A DNA stretch of 64,000 bases. Source: Paracoccaceae bacterium. GTDB taxonomy: Bacteria; Pseudomonadota; Alphaproteobacteria; Rhodobacterales; Rhodobacteraceae. Position 1 is the stretch's first letter. Each line of letters opens with the position of its first letter. The stretch is from assembly GCA_024742835.1 (NCBI GenBank), contig JANSXS010000002.1, positions 82,431-146,430 on the forward strand. Reading direction: 5' to 3'. A model generated the notes under the pieces. It was not told the DNA's origin and made no database searches. It saw only the letters and a program-made list of their open reading frames with translations. This document shows, in pieces, positions 17,182-25,436 of the stretch. The translations under genes were made by a program, and so were the position numbers.

Positions 17182-18017
17182 GTTACACGTGGAATTCAGA
17201 ACCGCCTCCGGATATGCCCCGCATCAAGCCGTCGGGGTGGGCGCGGGTGGCGCTGCGCGGCATGGCGATTGTTTGTCTGCTTGGGGTCGGGGTGTTTGTG
17301 TCGGGCCTGACACGGCTTGTGGAGCGGCAGCTATACACGACGCGCCGGCCGTGGACGGCACCTATCACCCGGATCACGCTTGGCATGGTGCTGCGGGTCA
17401 TCGGGCTGCGGCTGAAAACCAAAGGTCGCCCGATGCGCCAGCCCGGCGCGGTGGTGGCCAATCATGTGTCATGGCTTGATATCCTGGCGCTGCACGCCTG
17501 CCAGACGGTTGTTTTCGTGTCGAAATCCGAGGTATCGGGATGGCCGGGTATCGGTTTTCTCGCGCGGTTCGTTGGCACGGTGTTCATCAATCGCGCCCCA
17601 CGAGAGGCGCGGGTGCAACGCGATATCCTGGCCGATGCGATGCGACACGGGGCGCGTTTGATGCTGTTCCCCGAGGGCACATCAACCGATGGAATGCGTG
17701 TTTTACCCTTTAAATCAACGCTTTTCGAGATGATGTTGATGTCGGATACCAGCGCGGATCTCCATGTTCAGCCGATCAGCGTGATCTATGACCCACCGCA
17801 AGGAAAAGAGGATACGCGGATTTACGCATGGTGGGGGGAAATGGACCTGGGGCCGCATCTGGCCATGATCCTGTCACTGGCGCGGCAAGGCTGTGTGACG
17901 GTCATTTTTCATGAACCGCTCAAGACGGCGGATTTTATGAACCGCAAGGCATTGGCACAGGCCGCGGAAATGGCTGTGCGCGTAGGAATGCCTGAAGAAC
18001 GTCGTGCAAGATATTGA
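17178..18017 (+). CDS. olsA: Lyso-ornithine lipid O-acyltransferase (PlsC family)
   Basis: Encodes 279 residues from a GTG overlapping the olsB stop. It adds the second acyl chain to lyso-ornithine lipid. One membrane helix (about 26-45, VALRGMAIVCLLGVGVFVSG) is followed by the acyltransferase motifs NHVSWLD (HX4D catalytic pair), FINRAP and FPEGTSTDG. Membrane-associated. The coupled olsB gene fixes the assignment over a generic PlsC homologue. Confidence 0.9.
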   Translation: MSYTWNSEPPPDMPRIKPSGWARVALRGMAIVCLLGVGVFVSGLTRLVERQLYTTRRPWTAPITRITLGMVLRVIGLRLKTKGRPMRQPGAVVANHVSWLDILALHACQTVVFVSKSEVSGWPGIGFLARFVGTVFINRAPREARVQRDILADAMRHGARLMLFPEGTSTDGMRVLPFKSTLFEMMLMSDTSADLHVQPISVIYDPPQGKEDTRIYAWWGEMDLGPHLAMILSLARQGCVTVIFHEPLKTADFMNRKALAQAAEMAVRVGMPEERRARY

Positions 18018-18102
18018 ATATATGTGCGGAATTCTGAAAGTGCGTGTTTGGCCTTTAACCGTTCTGCATTGAACGCGAGATATCACCGACAGGTGTGGCT
18101 CT

Positions 18103-18729
18103 TCAATCGCTTTCCATCGCCGCAACGAGATCCGCAAGCGTGGCGACCGCATCCTCGGTTTGCCAGATCTCGTCTCCGATGCCGAAGAAATCCGTGACCG
18201 GCGCAAGGCTGCGCACTGTGACCTGATCCAACGCGCCTTCGGCCACCATGGGCAGCTCGATCATTTCAGACCACCATTCAAAAAGCTCGGGCAGCGCGCG
18301 CGTCCCGTCGCCAAGGGCGGTTTCGCCCACCGGGCCGAAGCTGACGTAATCAGCCCCCGCTTCGCCGGCGTTGATGCCCTCATGCCGGGACGTGCCGCAG
18401 AACGCACCGACGATCGCCTCGGTGCCAAGCGCCTTGCGCGCGCGCCGGATCGACCGTGCGCCATCGCTCAGATGTACCCCGTCCAGTCCCAGCCGCTCGG
18501 CAAGAACAAAATGCGTCTCGATCACCAGCGCCACGTCGCGCGGCGTGGTCACATCGCGGCAGGCATCGGCGGCGCGGCACAGCGCATCCTCGTCATGAGT
18601 GGACAGCGCCAGCCGCACACAGGCGACGTCCTGCGCGTCCAGCACGGCGGCAAGACGGTCGGGAAATTGCGACAGCTCGATCTCGGGCGGGGTGATGAGG
18701 TAAAGGCGGGGCGGCTCCTGTTCGGCCAT
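18103..18729 (-). CDS. Thiamine-phosphate synthase-like (ThiE family) protein
   Basis: Encodes 208 residues forming a TIM-barrel of ThiE size: LYLITPP at the N-terminus, VALVIETHFVLAERLGLDGVHLSD (dADVVHLGQ-like region), VGAFCGTSRHEGINAGEAGADYVSFGPVGET. True ThiE has a Lys in the FGPxxPTxTK loop and other conserved binding residues; here the loop reads VGETALGDGT, so it may be a divergent or repurposed homologue. No thiC/thiG neighbours and no TPP riboswitch upstream. It is divergent from the trmJ-like gene. Confidence 0.72.
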   Translation of the reverse strand: MAEQEPPRLYLITPPEIELSQFPDRLAAVLDAQDVACVRLALSTHDEDALCRAADACRDVTTPRDVALVIETHFVLAERLGLDGVHLSDGARSIRRARKALGTEAIVGAFCGTSRHEGINAGEAGADYVSFGPVGETALGDGTRALPELFEWWSEMIELPMVAEGALDQVTVRSLAPVTDFFGIGDEIWQTEDAVATLADLVAAMESD

Positions 18730-18896
18730 CTGTGTCGTCCTTTTCGTTTTGTTGCCCTGTTAACGGCTCTGGCGGTCCGAGACCAGTGCGCGCGTCGCCG
18801 GTATCGGGTTCATCCTGCATTTTTGGATCGAGAACCGCCAAGGGGGTTTTCCGTTCCCGACAGAGAGCCTAAAGGAGCGCGAACAGGAGGATTTCG

Positions 18897-19640
18897 ATGC
18901 CAAGTGACAAGGAACAACCGCGCTTTGTGCTGGTGCGCCCGCAAATGGGCGAAAATATCGGCGCGGCGGCCCGCGCGATGTGGAATTTCGGACTGGACCG
19001 CATGGTGCTCGTGGCTCCGCGCGATGGCTGGCCCAATCCGCGCGCGGTGGCCATGGCAAGCGGCGCAGGCCGCCTGCTGGACGAGGCGGTTTTGGCCCAA
19101 GACCTGCCCGAGGCGGTGGGCGAGGATCATTTCGTGATGGCCACCACGGCGCGGGTGCGCGGCATGACCAAGCCGGTTTTCAGCCCCGAAGAGGCCATGC
19201 AAGAGGCCGCGCGCCGGATCGGCGCGGGCGCGCGCGTCTCGGTGCTTTTCGGGCCAGAACGCGCGGGGCTGGAAAACGATGACGTGGCGCGCGCCAACGC
19301 GATCATTTCCGTGCCGGTCAATCCCGAGTTTCCATCCCTGAACCTTGCGCAATGCGTGTTGCTGTGCGGCTATGAATGGCGACGCGCCGTCACCGAGGTA
19401 GCCCCCCGGCGCACCGATATGGGCGGTACCGAATGGGCCAGCCAGATCGAGATCGAAAAGCTGGCCGAGCATTACGAGTCGCGGCTGGAAGAGGCGACGT
19501 ATTTCTTTCCGCCCGAAAAAGCGCCGGGGATGCGTACCAACTTGCGCAATCTCTGGAGCCGGATGCCGCTGACGCGCGCGGATGTGCAGATGTTGCACGG
19601 GGTACTGCGGCAAATGGTGCGCTGGAAGGAGCGCGGTTGA
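18897..19640 (+). CDS. TrmJ-like SPOUT RNA 2'-O-methyltransferase
   Basis: Encodes 247 residues behind an AGGAGG site. SpoU-class SAM-dependent RNA methyltransferase with a deep trefoil knot: FVLVRPQMGENIGAAARAMWNFGL (motif 1), VLFGPERAGLENDDVARANAIISVP (motif 2), and FPSLNLAQCVLLCGYEW (motif 3, SLNLAQAV-type). This pattern matches TrmJ, which methylates position 32 of tRNAs. It precedes ctaA by about 50 bases and may share its transcript. Confidence 0.88.
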   Translation: MPSDKEQPRFVLVRPQMGENIGAAARAMWNFGLDRMVLVAPRDGWPNPRAVAMASGAGRLLDEAVLAQDLPEAVGEDHFVMATTARVRGMTKPVFSPEEAMQEAARRIGAGARVSVLFGPERAGLENDDVARANAIISVPVNPEFPSLNLAQCVLLCGYEWRRAVTEVAPRRTDMGGTEWASQIEIEKLAEHYESRLEEATYFFPPEKAPGMRTNLRNLWSRMPLTRADVQMLHGVLRQMVRWKERG

Positions 19641-19692
19641 AGCGCGCGCGCGGGCCGCGTATTTCTGTGGCGCAGGACGCAGAAGAGGCAAG

Positions 19693-20850
19693 ATGATGAG
19701 CACCAAGCGTGGCATTTTCCAAGAGGTCGACGAAAGCGCGGCACAGGCCATAGCGCAAGAGCCAAAGGGCGGCATGATCGACGCAGGCAGGCGCGGTGCG
19801 CGCGGCGCAGTGCGGGTATGGTTGATGATCCTGTTCGCGCTGGTGGTCGTGATGATCGCGGTGGGCGGGCTGACCCGGCTGACCGATAGCGGGTTGTCGA
19901 TCACCGAATGGCGTCCCGTCACCGGCGCGCTGCCGCCGATGAGCGCGGCTGAGTGGGATTCGGAGTTCGACAAGTATCGCGCGATCCCGGAATATCAGTT
20001 GCAGAACAAGGGCATGTCCATGTCCGAATTCAAGGTGATCTATTGGTGGGAATGGGGCCACCGACAGCTTGGTCGGGTAATCGGGCTGGTCTGGTTCATC
20101 GGGTTTGTGGGGTTTCTGGTAACACGCAAGATCCCGCCGGGCTGGACCGGCCGGTTGCTGCTTCTGGGCGCGCTTGGCGGGACGCAGGGGGCGATAGGCT
20201 GGTGGATGGTCGCCTCTGGCCTTACCGGTCAGATGCTGGATGTGGCCTCTTACCGGCTGGCCACGCATCTTGGATTGGCTTTTGTCATCCTTGGGCTGAT
20301 CGCGTGGTACGTCATGGCGCTTGGCCGAGAAGAGCGCGATCTGATGCAGGCACGCAGGCTCAAGGAGCAAAAGCTGTTCGGCATGTCGACGGGCCTGATG
20401 CATTTCGCCTTTCTCCAGATCCTGCTGGGTGCGCTGGTGGCCGGCATCGACGCCGGGCGCAGTTATACCGACTGGCCGCTGATGGCTGGGGGGATTCTGC
20501 CGCCCGATTTCTGGATGGCCGATCTTGGCTGGCGCAACATGTTTGAAAATCCGGGCTTCGTGCAGTTCGTGCATCGCGTGACAGGATATCTGTTGCTTGC
20601 CTACGCGGTGGTGGTCTGGCTCCGGGGCCGCAGGAGCGCGCACGGTGTCACCAGCACCGCCTTCAACCTGGCCTTTGCAGCGCTGGTGGTGCAGATCGTT
20701 CTGGGGATTCTGACCGTGCTTTACATCGCGCCTTGGCATCTGGCGATCCTGCACCAGTTCACCGCCGTCATACTTTGGGTGCTGATCCTGCGGGCGCGGT
20801 TCCTGAGCCTTTATCCGCACGCGCAATCGGTGCGGGGGGCAGTCGCATGA
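19693..20850 (+). CDS. ctaA: Heme A synthase (CtaA/Cox15)
   Basis: Encodes 385 residues from ATGATG after AGAGGCAAG (the second ATG is also possible). Integral membrane enzyme that oxidises the C8 methyl of heme O to give heme A for cytochrome aa3 oxidase. Eight membrane segments are visible, with conserved EWRPVTGALPP, WWEWGHRQLGRVIG (heme-ligand His), GGTQGAIGWWMVASGL and FVQFVHRVTGYLL. The length and sequence fit the type found in alphaproteobacteria and mitochondria. Its stop overlaps the next start (ATGA). Confidence 0.96.
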   Translation: MMSTKRGIFQEVDESAAQAIAQEPKGGMIDAGRRGARGAVRVWLMILFALVVVMIAVGGLTRLTDSGLSITEWRPVTGALPPMSAAEWDSEFDKYRAIPEYQLQNKGMSMSEFKVIYWWEWGHRQLGRVIGLVWFIGFVGFLVTRKIPPGWTGRLLLLGALGGTQGAIGWWMVASGLTGQMLDVASYRLATHLGLAFVILGLIAWYVMALGREERDLMQARRLKEQKLFGMSTGLMHFAFLQILLGALVAGIDAGRSYTDWPLMAGGILPPDFWMADLGWRNMFENPGFVQFVHRVTGYLLLAYAVVVWLRGRRSAHGVTSTAFNLAFAALVVQIVLGILTVLYIAPWHLAILHQFTAVILWVLILRARFLSLYPHAQSVRGAVA

Positions 20851-22313
20851 GCGCCTTTGACACGCTGATGGCGTTCGAGCGCGAGACGCAGGCGCTGTCG
20901 CGCGTCGCGGGGCGGCTGAGCTGGGATCAGGAAACGGTCATGCCGCGCGGCGCGGGTGCGCAGCGTGCCGAAGAATCTGGCGCGATGGAGGCGGTTCTTC
21001 ATGCCCGCCGTACCGATCCGCGCGTTGCGGAGTGGCTGGCGGCTGCGCAGGCCCCGGACGAGGCGGGCGCGGCACAGATGCGGCTGATCCGGCGAAGCCA
21101 TGACCGGTCGGTCAAGGTGCCCGCCGATCTGGCGACCGCACTGGCACGGCTGACCAGCCGGTCACAGGGGATCTGGGCCGCCGCCCGCGCAGCGGATGAT
21201 TTCGCCGCTTTTGCCCCCACGCTGGCAGAGGTCGTGCGCCTCAAGCGCGAAGAGGCCGCGGCCCTTGCCGGACAGGGCGACCTTTACGATGCGATGATCG
21301 ACGATTACGAACCCGGCGCAACCGCTGCCGGGCTTGCCGCCATCTTTGACGAGATGCGCCCCCGGCTGGTGGCGCTTCGGGACCGCGCGCTTGGTGCCGA
21401 CGGTGTCGACCCGGTGCGCGGCGATTTCGACATGGAAAAGCAATTGCGGCTAAGCCGCGATCTTGCCGCGCTTTTCGGCTATGATTTTGAACGCGGGCGC
21501 ATTGATCTGGCCGTGCATCCGTTTTCCTCGGGGTCGGGCGAGGATGTGCGCATCACCACCCGCGTGGCCGAGGATGATCCGTTCAACTGTCTTTATTCGA
21601 CGATCCACGAGGTCGGCCATGCCTGTTACGAACAGGGTATCGACGCCGCCTATAGCCTGACCCCGGTGGGGCAGGGCGTGTCGATGGGTGTGCATGAAAG
21701 CCAAAGCCGGATTTACGAAAACCAGCTAGGGCGCAGCCGGGCCTTTTGCCACTATCTTTATGGGCGGATGCGCGAAACGTTCGGCGATATCGGCGTGGAT
21801 AACGAAGATGAGTTCTATCGTGTCGTGAACCGGATGCACAATGGCTATATCCGGACCGAGGCCGACGAGGTGCAGTACAATCTGCATATCATGCTGCGCT
21901 TCGATATGGAGCGCGCGCTGATCGCGGGCGATTTGTCGGTGGCGGATCTCGAAGCCGCATGGAACGAACGTTTCAAGGCCGATTTCGGCCATGCGGTGGA
22001 CAGGCCGGCCAATGGCGTGTTGCAGGATGTGCACTGGTCGGTGGGACTGTTCGGGTATTTTCCGACCTACAGTCTGGGCAATGTCTATGCGGGCTGTCTG
22101 TATGCGGCGCTGCGCCGGGATCTGCCCGAGCTGGATGCGCAACTGGCACGCGGAGACCTGTCTGCCGCCACGGGTTGGCTGCGCGACAAGGTACAGCGGC
22201 AAGGCGGGCTCTACACTCCGCAAGAGACCATCAGCCGCGCCTGTGGCGCCGCGCCTTCCGCGGGGCCATTGCTTGACTATCTGGAACAGAAATTCGGCGT
22301 GCTCTACAGCTGA
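20847..22313 (+). CDS. M32-family metallocarboxypeptidase
   Basis: Encodes 488 residues from the ATG overlapping the ctaA stop. Zinc-dependent carboxypeptidase of the Taq type, cytoplasmic. The zinc site is HEVGH in TIHEVGHACYEQG (about residues 256-260), with downstream Glu supplied by MGVHESQSR; other family blocks are RLSWDQETVMP near the N-terminus and HPFSSGSGEDVRITTRV. Normal length for the family (about 490-500). Translational coupling to ctaA looks incidental rather than functional. Confidence 0.93.
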   Translation: MSAFDTLMAFERETQALSRVAGRLSWDQETVMPRGAGAQRAEESGAMEAVLHARRTDPRVAEWLAAAQAPDEAGAAQMRLIRRSHDRSVKVPADLATALARLTSRSQGIWAAARAADDFAAFAPTLAEVVRLKREEAAALAGQGDLYDAMIDDYEPGATAAGLAAIFDEMRPRLVALRDRALGADGVDPVRGDFDMEKQLRLSRDLAALFGYDFERGRIDLAVHPFSSGSGEDVRITTRVAEDDPFNCLYSTIHEVGHACYEQGIDAAYSLTPVGQGVSMGVHESQSRIYENQLGRSRAFCHYLYGRMRETFGDIGVDNEDEFYRVVNRMHNGYIRTEADEVQYNLHIMLRFDMERALIAGDLSVADLEAAWNERFKADFGHAVDRPANGVLQDVHWSVGLFGYFPTYSLGNVYAGCLYAALRRDLPELDAQLARGDLSAATGWLRDKVQRQGGLYTPQETISRACGAAPSAGPLLDYLEQKFGVLYS

Positions 22314-22331
22314 TGACCGGCGCGACCCGCC

Positions 22332-23384
22332 CTATGGCGCGGGACGGAAAAACCGTGCCGTCAGGCCAAGACCAAGCACCGTGATCACGATGCGAAACAG
22401 GTGGTGCAGCGTGACAAATGCCGGATTTGCCTGCAAGGACAGGGCCACCAGCGCCATTTCGGTCACGCCGCCGGGGGCAAAGCTGATCAGCATCACATCG
22501 ACAGGTTGATCCAGCGCCCCCGAAAGCAACAACGCGAAACCGGCCGACAGCGTCATCATGCCTGCCACGGCCACCAGCGTCAGCCCCAGCCCCCGCAGGA
22601 TCAGACCGCGGGACAGGCCGGTAAAGCGCATCCCAAGCGCGGTGCCCACGACGATTTGGGCAAGGTTCACCAACCATTGCGGAATATCCAGGTGCACCAA
22701 CCCGCTCAGGCCAAGCAGGGCGGCCACGACCAGTGGTCCGATCAACTGTTTTGCAGGCAGCCGCAGCAGACGCCCCAGCACCAGACCGGCGGCTCCCGCC
22801 AGTAAGATCACCGGCAGGTCAGACCATGGCACAGCGCCCTTGGACAAGGTCATGCCCCCGGCGCTACCCACAGGGCCGCCCAGCCAGAAGGACAGGCCGA
22901 TGGGCAGACAGGTAACCACCACGATGATGCGCAGGAACTGGTGCAGGGTCAGGCGCGCAGGGTCCGCGCCGGCCTCTTCGCCAAAGGCGATCGATTCGAA
23001 CAGACCGCCGGGGGCCGCGGAATAAAACGAGGTGGCCCGGTCGTACCCGCCCAGATGGCGAAACACCGCATAGCCCAGACCATGTGCGAGGATCGCAAAC
23101 AGCGTAAGCGCACCCAAGCTGAGCGCGAGGCGGGTCGCACCGAAAAACAGATCCGGCGTGACCTGCGCACCGATCATCAGGCCAATCACGGCAATGAATA
23201 CAAGCCGAAGGTTGGGCGGAAAGAGGTACCCCTCCGGCAGCCGGTCGGGCATCAGAATCGCGACCGCGCCGGACATCAAAAGCGGTCCCAGCAAAAATGG
23301 CAGCGGCAGCCCCAGCCGCGCCGCCCCCAGCCCGGCCAGCGCCGAAAGGGCCAACAGCCCCAGTGTGGTTAAAAAGTGCCGCAT
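22332..23384 (-). CDS. AbrB-family membrane protein
   Basis: Encodes 350 residues from the ATG at MRHFLTTLGLLALSALAGLG; an upstream TTG would add four residues. It has about ten hydrophobic segments arranged as two repeats of the AbrB duplication (LPLPFLLGPLLMSGAVAI ... LPAKQLIGPLVVAALLGLSG), with SFAPGGVTEMALVALSL and SAAPGGLFESIAFG as paired signature loops. The family (COG3180) was once linked to regulation but looks like a transporter or membrane permease. Convergent with the M32 peptidase; no partner genes. Confidence 0.88.
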   Translation of the reverse strand: MRHFLTTLGLLALSALAGLGAARLGLPLPFLLGPLLMSGAVAILMPDRLPEGYLFPPNLRLVFIAVIGLMIGAQVTPDLFFGATRLALSLGALTLFAILAHGLGYAVFRHLGGYDRATSFYSAAPGGLFESIAFGEEAGADPARLTLHQFLRIIVVVTCLPIGLSFWLGGPVGSAGGMTLSKGAVPWSDLPVILLAGAAGLVLGRLLRLPAKQLIGPLVVAALLGLSGLVHLDIPQWLVNLAQIVVGTALGMRFTGLSRGLILRGLGLTLVAVAGMMTLSAGFALLLSGALDQPVDVMLISFAPGGVTEMALVALSLQANPAFVTLHHLFRIVITVLGLGLTARFFRPAP

Positions 23385-23529
23385 GGGCGGTATCAATCAC
23401 CCGCCGACGGCGGGGGCAAGGCCCGGCCGATCATCTCTCCAAAGCCGTCAGCCATGGAATGGAGTATTTTCGCCTAGAAGAAGCCGTAAACACGTGTCTT
23501 CGCGGGTCAATTTTCCGAGGAGGCAATCA

Positions 23530-23931
23530 ATGCCGGCCACTCGTGCGAAGCTGACGGATTTGGAAAAAGGCATCTCTCGCAGGCGCTGACGCGTGACGGC
23601 AAAGATGGCGACGGCCAGCGCGGGGGCGGCGCGTGGCACTGGCGGCGACCCAGACGCGGCAGATGCGCAGCCCAGACGCGGTTTGCCGGACCTCGACCAC
23701 CGGCGCACAGAGCACCCCAAACGACAGGGTCAGCGCCACGCACGTTACCCGCCGTGATTTGGCAACTGCGCACGGCCGCCCCGTGTATATGCACGCTACA
23801 AGCGCCGCATTGCGCGATCTCGCAGCCATATTTCACGCCGGTGATGCCCACATGGCGCGCAGCACCCACAGCAGGGGCATTTCGGGATATGCGTCGATGT
23901 CGTGGACGCGGCTGTCGATGTTCAATTGCAT
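23530..23931 (-). pseudogene. Decayed iorA-iorB-like molybdenum hydroxylase remnant
   Basis: The start MQLNIDSRVHDIDAYPEMPLLWVLR (from the ATG at 23931) matches the N-terminus of IorA-type [2Fe-2S] subunits. The frame then shifts: the alternative frame continues HVGITGVKYGCEIAQCGACSVHIHG-like sequence (the plant-ferredoxin cluster Cys set) and SCQITAGN. After that the similarity jumps to the C-terminus of an IorB-type large subunit (PVVEVRQTAS in one frame, then PALAVAIFAVTRQRLREMPFS in another). So at least two frameshifts and a large internal deletion have fused the ends of two genes. No intact product can be made. Confidence 0.75.
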
Positions 23932-24177
23932 GACGCGATAAGCCTTTTCGGTGAGGATGGTAAACCGGGCGGTGCAGGCTTCCAAGTCTCGTCTTCGTCA
24001 GGTTCGGCACGCACCGGCGACAGGGCGGCACAACGTTTGCTGTCGCACTGGCGGTTGATCTTGCCCGACCGGGGATGTTGTCTGTACAGACACCGCGTCG
24101 GCCCGTCCGGGTCTTTGTGGGTCACAAGGTCAGGGCGCTTCGCGGATACGTATCACGTCCACCAACAGGAGATACCG

Positions 24178-24357
24178 ATGGGGCAATTTCGCAAACCGCT
24201 CATTTTCGCACTGATCGGGGCCGTGGCCGGGATGCTTGGCTATGGTTTGTCGCTGGTGTTAGGGATGGATCTGCAAGCGCCTTTCGCGGTCATCGTGCTG
24301 GCGGCCGCCGTTGGCGGTTTTATCGGCGGCTGGATCCGACAAAGGCGCGGCAAGTAG
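24178..24357 (+). CDS. Small two-helix membrane protein
   Basis: Encodes 59 residues behind AGGAGATACCG. Two hydrophobic segments (PLIFALIGAVAGMLGYGLSLVLG and FAVIVLAAAVGGFIGGWI) flank a short loop; the basic C-terminus GGWIRQRRGK looks cytoplasmic. Conserved Gly spacing (GAVAGMLGYG) suggests helix packing. No family function known. The upstream 250 bases (23932-24177) hold no recognisable gene. Confidence 0.7.
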   Translation: MGQFRKPLIFALIGAVAGMLGYGLSLVLGMDLQAPFAVIVLAAAVGGFIGGWIRQRRGK

Positions 24358-24361
24358 CGCC

Positions 24362-25315
24362 TCAGCCCGAGCAGCTTGCCCCGCCCAAAACGCAGAACTT
24401 GGCGCAATGGGGATGGTTGAGCGATACGTCGCGTTCCGCCTCGGCCAACGTTTCCCCCAGCTCGAACCGCCGGTCATAGGCCAGCAGGGTGCAGGCCAGC
24501 ACGGCGGGCTTTTCCGCCCCCTTGCGCTTGACCACCATCCGCGAGGACGCGCACATCACGCTGTCGGGCGTCTTGCCAAGGATGGACCAGCAATCCGTGG
24601 TGATCTCGGGCACTTCGGCCGCCGCGTCCATTTCGGGGAAAAGTACGGTCACTCCCCGGTCTTGCGCGTCGATCTTGAAGTTATGCCGCGCGTAAAGATC
24701 GGCATAGCCCGCGCGGCTTTGCGCGTCGCTTTCGCCCCAGACGGTGCGGCCCGCCACAGCCATTCGCGCGCCGATGTCGCGCAGCCAGCACATGCCCTGA
24801 ATGGTGCGGTCAAAGGCGCCGCTCCCGCGTTCCTTGTCGTGGCACTCCTGCGACCAGTGATCGACGGAAATACGCAGCGTCAGCTTGTCACCATATTCCG
24901 CCACCAATTCACGCAGCCCCGCCTGCATCTTCTTGCGCATCATCGGGCGCATCGCGTTGGTCAGAACCAGCACGTCATAACCCCGCGCCAGAGACGCGCG
25001 CAGGATGTTGATGATGTCCGGGTTCATGAAAGGCTCGCCGCCGGTAAAGCCGATTTCGCGCACGCGCCAGTCGCGGTCTTCAAGTTGATCGAGATAATCC
25101 TCGACCTCGGCCTTGGTGATATACACCAGCCTGTCATTGTCGGGCGAACTTTCGATATAGCAGTTGAGGCAGGCGATGTTGCACAACGTGCCGGTATTGA
25201 ACCACAGCGTTTCAGGATCCTTCAGCGCCACGCTGGCCCGTTTGGCACCATCCGCGGTCACGGCCGGATCGTTGAATTTTCCGGCGTTGGCGGCCTCGCC
25301 TGTGGAGTCCTTCAT
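24362..25315 (-). CDS. Radical SAM protein of unknown substrate
   Basis: Encodes 317 residues from the ATG at MKDSTGEAANAGKF. The CX3CX2C cluster motif is in GTLCNIACLNCYIESSP (about 43-57), followed by the GGEP SAM-binding motif in GFTGGEPFMNPDI. A Cys-containing C-terminus (NHPHCAKFCVLGGASCSG, 300-317) may bind an auxiliary cluster or metal, as in SPASM-like proteins, although only a few cysteines remain. Typical alphaproteobacterial length; no peptide or cofactor partner nearby to reveal a substrate. Confidence 0.85.
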   Translation of the reverse strand: MKDSTGEAANAGKFNDPAVTADGAKRASVALKDPETLWFNTGTLCNIACLNCYIESSPDNDRLVYITKAEVEDYLDQLEDRDWRVREIGFTGGEPFMNPDIINILRASLARGYDVLVLTNAMRPMMRKKMQAGLRELVAEYGDKLTLRISVDHWSQECHDKERGSGAFDRTIQGMCWLRDIGARMAVAGRTVWGESDAQSRAGYADLYARHNFKIDAQDRGVTVLFPEMDAAAEVPEITTDCWSILGKTPDSVMCASSRMVVKRKGAEKPAVLACTLLAYDRRFELGETLAEAERDVSLNHPHCAKFCVLGGASCSG

Positions 25316-25436
25316 GAAATTAGTCCCGAATTCAGTTGCTTTCCGGCGGTAACCTGTCGTTTCTTGCAGCGCAAGTCGAGGGCGACGTGGTGACACAATC
25401 GTGAGCCGCGCAACAGCAGGATCAAGGGGAGTTTAG

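Noticed and set aside
18160..19137. 325-codon plus-strand frame opposite the ThiE-like gene.
   Set aside because: It runs through two genes' territory, lacks a ribosome site and a domain, and the opposite strand carries the conserved protein.
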